In this document: piece by piece, positions 5,053 to 7,758 of the stretch
Layout of the letters: each line of letters begins with the position of its first letter
Position numbering within the stretch: position 1 is the first letter of the stretch
Assembly (NCBI GenBank): GCA_026786225.1
Contig: JAJAYN010000559.1
Coordinates: 1 to 7,758, forward strand
DNA length: 7,758 nt
Origin: Burkholderiales bacterium
GTDB lineage: Bacteria > Pseudomonadota > Gammaproteobacteria > Burkholderiales > Usitatibacteraceae
Reading direction: 5' to 3'
Made by a program: the position numbers and the translations under genes
The notes under the pieces: model-generated
Seen by the model: only the letters and a program-made list of their open reading frames with translations
Told to the model about the DNA's origin: nothing
Database searches by the model: none

Positions 5053-7233
5053 ATGCTCAACTCAACTGTTCGATTCGCCGTATTTTCTGTTGCCGTGTCG
5101 CTCAGCACCACCGCCACGGCAATCTTTGCGGCCACGCTCCCGGTCGCACCCGTCAAGGAAGTCACAGACACCCTGCACGGTGTTGCCGTGAAGGACCCTT
5201 ACCGCTATTTTGAAAACGTCAAGGCACCCGAGGTGCAGACCTGGCTGAAGGGTCAAGGCGAGGTTGCACGCGAAATGCTGGACAAGATCGCGTTGCGCGA
5301 TCAGATGGAAAAGCGCATCACCGAATTGGCGACTGCCACCGGCGACGCGATTCACAGCGTCATGCGCATGCCTGGCGAGCGCATTTATTATCAGAAACGC
5401 CCCAAGGATGAACGCCAGTTCAAGGTGGTGATGCGGGTTGGTCTCAAGGGCGCCGAACGCGTGCTGGTTGATCCGGAAGTCGATGCCAAACGCACCGGCG
5501 TGCCGCACGCGATCAATTACTACGTGCCTTCATGGGATGGCAAATACCTGGCCTACGGCATGTCGGCAGGCGGATCGGAAGATGCCTCACTGTACATTCT
5601 GGACGTGAAGACCGGCAAGGTCATCGGCCAGCCGATTCCCCGCGTGCGTGAGACGCTGGTGAGTTGGCTGCCCGATAGCAAATCGCTCGCCTTCAACCAG
5701 CTCAAAACACCGACGCCGGGTGAAGCGGAATCGGAAACCTTTCTCGACACCAAAGTCATGTGGCTCAAGGTCGGCGATCCGGAAGCCAGCGCGAAAGCGG
5801 TGTTCGGGCCGACAGTAACCACGCAACTTGGCCTGGCCCGCCTCGACGTTGCCTCGATCAATTTTACGCCGGGCAGCCCTTGGATGATTGCCCGTACCAC
5901 TGACACCACCTTGCCAGAAGGTTTCCTGTTTGTCGCGCGCGCGGCCGACATCGGTAAAGCTAACGTCGCCTGGAAAAAGATTTCCCGTTTTAAGGACAAG
6001 ATTACCGAGGTCGAATTGAAAGGCAACGACCTCTACTTCCTTACCCATCTCAATGCGCCGCGCAAGCGGGTGATGAAACTCGATTTGCGCAAACCCGTCC
6101 TGAATCTGGCCGTTGACGTCGCCGCCGCGCCGGGAAATGCCGTGATCGAGAGTTTTTCATTGACGCGCGATATGGTTATCGCCTCGGTCCGGGAAGGCAC
6201 CGAGATCGTACTGCGTCGCTACCGGAAGGGAAACACACAGGGCGAGGCAATCCCGATGCCGTTCAAGGGCGCGGTCGGCGTGCATCGCGAGCCAGCGCAT
6301 GCCTCGAACGAAGTGCTCTACACTTCAAGCGGCTGGACGCAACTGCCGCGAACCTTCCTGCTGAAGGGCGATGAATCGACCGATTCGGGCTTGCGCCTCA
6401 ACCCACCCCTGCCGAATCTGCCCGAAGTTGAGGTGGTTGATGTCAAAGTGACGAGCCACGACGGCGCAATGGTGCCAATGACCCTCCTTTACAAGAAAGG
6501 CTTAAAGCGCGACGGCACCAATCCGACACTGCTCAACGGCTACGCATCGTATGGCTTTTCGGAGACGGCAGGCTTTTCTGCGGCCCGCATGGTCTGGATT
6601 GAGCAGGGTGGGGTGGTCGCTCTGGCCAATGTGCGCGGCAGTGGTGTGTATGGTGACGAATGGTATCGCGGCGGTTTCAAGGCCACCAAATCGAATACCT
6701 GGAAAGACGGCATCGCCTGCGCGAAATACCTGATCGCCGAGGGCTACGCTTCGCCAAAAACACTCGGCGTGATGGGCACCAGTGCAGGCGGCATTTTTGT
6801 CGGACGTGCGATCACGAGCGCACCAGAATTATTCGCGGCAGCAATATTTAATGTCGGCGTTCTGGACGCTGTGCGTGCCGAAGAAAGCGCCAACGGCATC
6901 ACCAACATTTCCGAATTCGGCAGCGTAAAAATAGCCAGTGAATTCCCGGCGCTTCTGGACATGAGCACTTACCACCAAATCCGTGACAACACTGCCTATC
7001 CGGCCGTGCTGCTGGTGCATGGCATGAATGATCCGCGCGTCGATGTCTGGCACAGCGCGAAAGTCGCCGCGCGCATGCAGGCTGCCTCCACCAGCGCTAA
7101 ACCGGTGTTGCTGCGTCTGGATATGCAGGCTGGCCACGGCGTTGGCAGTACCGCGACGCAGCGTTATGCCCTGTCGGCGGACATCTACAGCTTCCTGCTA
7201 TGGCAGATGGGCAAGGCGACGCTTAAAAACTGA
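5053..7233 (+). CDS. Secreted S9 family (prolyl oligopeptidase type) serine peptidase
   Basis: An intact 726-residue serine peptidase that should cleave short peptides, typically after proline in S9A enzymes. The N-terminus (MLNSTVRFAVFSVAVSLS, with a likely cut after IFA near residue 26) is a signal peptide, so it acts outside the cytoplasm. The S9 N-terminal region begins with DTLHGVAVKDPYRYFEN and continues as the beta-propeller to about residue 440. The alpha/beta-hydrolase domain follows, with GYASYG (oxyanion Tyr region), VRGSGVYGDEWYRGG, Ser577 in GTSAGG, Asp660 in HGMNDPRV and His695 in GHGVGST. The nucleophile motif is GTSAGG rather than the usual GGSNGG, so strict proline specificity is not assured. 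Length is normal for the family plus a signal peptide. AGGA at 5043-5046 supports this start. It has its own terminator at 7263 and no close partner gene, so it is probably monocistronic. Confidence 0.95.
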   Translation: MLNSTVRFAVFSVAVSLSTTATAIFAATLPVAPVKEVTDTLHGVAVKDPYRYFENVKAPEVQTWLKGQGEVAREMLDKIALRDQMEKRITELATATGDAIHSVMRMPGERIYYQKRPKDERQFKVVMRVGLKGAERVLVDPEVDAKRTGVPHAINYYVPSWDGKYLAYGMSAGGSEDASLYILDVKTGKVIGQPIPRVRETLVSWLPDSKSLAFNQLKTPTPGEAESETFLDTKVMWLKVGDPEASAKAVFGPTVTTQLGLARLDVASINFTPGSPWMIARTTDTTLPEGFLFVARAADIGKANVAWKKISRFKDKITEVELKGNDLYFLTHLNAPRKRVMKLDLRKPVLNLAVDVAAAPGNAVIESFSLTRDMVIASVREGTEIVLRRYRKGNTQGEAIPMPFKGAVGVHREPAHASNEVLYTSSGWTQLPRTFLLKGDESTDSGLRLNPPLPNLPEVEVVDVKVTSHDGAMVPMTLLYKKGLKRDGTNPTLLNGYASYGFSETAGFSAARMVWIEQGGVVALANVRGSGVYGDEWYRGGFKATKSNTWKDGIACAKYLIAEGYASPKTLGVMGTSAGGIFVGRAITSAPELFAAAIFNVGVLDAVRAEESANGITNISEFGSVKIASEFPALLDMSTYHQIRDNTAYPAVLLVHGMNDPRVDVWHSAKVAARMQAASTSAKPVLLRLDMQAGHGVGSTATQRYALSADIYSFLLWQMGKATLKN

Positions 7234-7262
7234 AGTGACGATCTTCACGTGACGACGCAAGC

Positions 7263-7287
7263 AATGGCGCGGCTCTCCGGCCATTTT
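7263..7287 (+). terminator. Rho-independent terminator after the S9 peptidase
   Basis: AATGGC (7263-7268) pairs with GCCATT (7280-7285) and CGG (7270-7272) with CCG (7277-7279), with one bulged G and a CTCT loop. The TTTT run at 7284-7287 completes a good intrinsic terminator 30 bases after the stop codon. Confidence 0.72.
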
Positions 7288-7288
7288 A

Positions 7289-7561
7289 GTGCCACAGCCC
7301 GCGCCCACGTTGGCGTTTTGCATCCCGGACAACCTGCGCCACTTTCTGGTATCCAGACGGTTGATACGTCATGCACGCCGCATTCAACATCCCGGCAGCG
7401 ATCGAATTGGTGCCGAGAAAAAATCCCGCTGCCTGCCCCTTGGCGTCAAATGTGTTCGCGCCAATCAGGCGGGCCTCGCCCTCTATGGCGAGCTTGGTTG
7501 GCGCGAAGTGGCGTCTGGTGAATCCGAGCACGGCGCATATGCTGTTCTAGAGAAAGCGTAG
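7289..7561 (+). pseudogene. GNAT-family acetyltransferase remnant (C-terminal fragment)
   Basis: The frame ending at the TAG at 7559-7561 contains, from about 7410, AEKKSRCLPLGVKCVRANQAG, LALYGELGWREV and a short tail. This matches the end of GNAT N-acetyltransferases: the basic helix, then the N-x-A-x-x-LYxxLGW/F motif B. The preceding residues (7289 to about 7400) do not look like a GNAT core. The acetyl-CoA-binding motif A (Q/RxxGxG/A) is not recognisable, and no start with a ribosome-binding site is seen. It is therefore most likely a 3' remnant with the front deleted or shuffled. HPGSDRIGA just before it could be a corrupted motif A. The stop codon lies inside the left arm of the inverted repeat at 7554-7595. 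The family call rests on a short segment. Confidence 0.45.
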
Positions 7562-7595
7562 GATGGGCAAAGCGTAGCGTGCCCACCCTACGCTT
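7554..7595. repeat. 42-bp near-perfect inverted repeat (REP/BIME-like)
   Basis: Arms AAGCGTAGGATGGGCA (7554-7569) and TGCCCACCCTACGCTT (7580-7595) pair over 16 bp with one mismatch around a 10-base loop. Sequences of the GTAGGGTGGGCA...TGCCCACCC type recur in many proteobacterial genomes between genes (from memory). It lies past the end of the GNAT remnant and before a possible convergent gene, where such repeats usually sit. As RNA it would be a strong stem that could act as a bidirectional 3'-end structure, although no T-run follows. Confidence 0.75.
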
Positions 7596-7601
7596 CACTA
7601 A

Positions 7602-7637
7602 GCGAACGGCATCTCAATGCCCTCGCCCTTTGTTCGC
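7602..7637. repeat. Compound inverted repeat, possible 3' hairpin of a minus-strand gene
   Basis: An outer stem GCGAAC (7602-7607) / GTTCGC (7632-7637) encloses an inner stem GGCAT (7608-7612) / ATGCC (7617-7621) with loop CTCA and an unpaired stretch at 7622-7631. It starts only 12 bases beyond the stop of the possible minus-strand gene, so it may be its terminator or mRNA end. No T-run on the minus strand supports this. Confidence 0.4.
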
Positions 7638-7649
7638 CACTATTGCCTG

Positions 7650-7757
7650 TCAAGCTTTCGCGGTTGCTTTAGCGCGCATCAGCGCCCAACCGTCCCTATG
7701 CGATTGCACACCCTCGACAACACTCTCCTCAGCCCGCCAGCGGCACACCGGGCTGCA
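7650..7757 (-). CDS. Possible C-terminal end of a minus-strand gene running off the window
   Basis: On the minus strand an open frame enters from the right edge and ends with TGA at 7652-7650. It reads 35 residues ending EESVVEGVQSHRDGWALMRAKATAKA. The mix of charged and hydrophobic residues and the Ala/Lys-rich end look like a natural protein C-terminus, and the inverted repeats just beyond it fit a gene end. The segment is too short for a family call. The same stretch is also open in one plus-strand frame, but that product looks random. Confidence 0.3.
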   Translation of the reverse strand, partial: CSPVCRWRAEESVVEGVQSHRDGWALMRAKATAKA

Positions 7758-7758
7758 C

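Noticed and set aside
5062..6048. Several 130-157-codon minus-strand open frames within the S9 peptidase gene
   Set aside because: All are antisense to an intact gene with a full catalytic triad and have no recognisable features.
7249..7521. 90-codon plus-strand open frame after the S9 peptidase
   Set aside because: It covers the terminator, has no family features, and competes with the frame that shows a GNAT-like C-terminus.

Overview
The window looks like a chromosomal segment of a moderately GC-rich Gram-negative bacterium. The ATPase sequences and the hairpin repeat near the right end suggest a beta- or gammaproteobacterium, but that placement is from memory of similar proteins, not from a search.

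Layout. (1) Positions 2-1493 hold the end of a peptide-importer operon: the C-terminal part of a DppD/OppD-type ATPase, then a complete DppF/OppF-type ATPase whose start codon overlaps the previous stop. (2) Positions 1494-1789 are AT-richer and without a convincing gene. (3) Positions 1790-2909 hold two small integral membrane proteins of unknown function. They are separated by a 60-bp element with the full architecture of an integron attC site, and the second gene's stop codon lies in the left core of a second, decayed attC site. This is the most unusual part of the window: it looks like a remnant of a gene-cassette array with no integrase in view. (4) Positions 3257-4836 encode a secreted S8 subtilisin-like protease with an I9 propeptide and a PA-type insert. 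It is complete in content but broken by one -1 frameshift near 3641. A terminator-like hairpin follows. (5) Positions 5053-7233 encode an intact secreted S9 prolyl-oligopeptidase-family enzyme, with a good terminator behind it. (6) Positions 7288-7758 hold a GNAT acetyltransferase remnant, a 42-bp inverted repeat, another compound inverted repeat, and possibly the end of a minus-strand gene.

How the parts may work together. Two exported peptidases next to a peptide importer suggest a protein- and peptide-scavenging neighbourhood: the subtilase would cut proteins outside the cytoplasm, the S9 enzyme would trim proline-containing peptides, and the ABC system would import the products. Only the two ATPase genes are clearly one operon. 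The peptidases have their own apparent terminators, and the cassette remnant lies between them and the transporter, so the link is an inference from gene order.

No CRISPR array, tRNA, rRNA, complete insertion sequence or integrase was seen.
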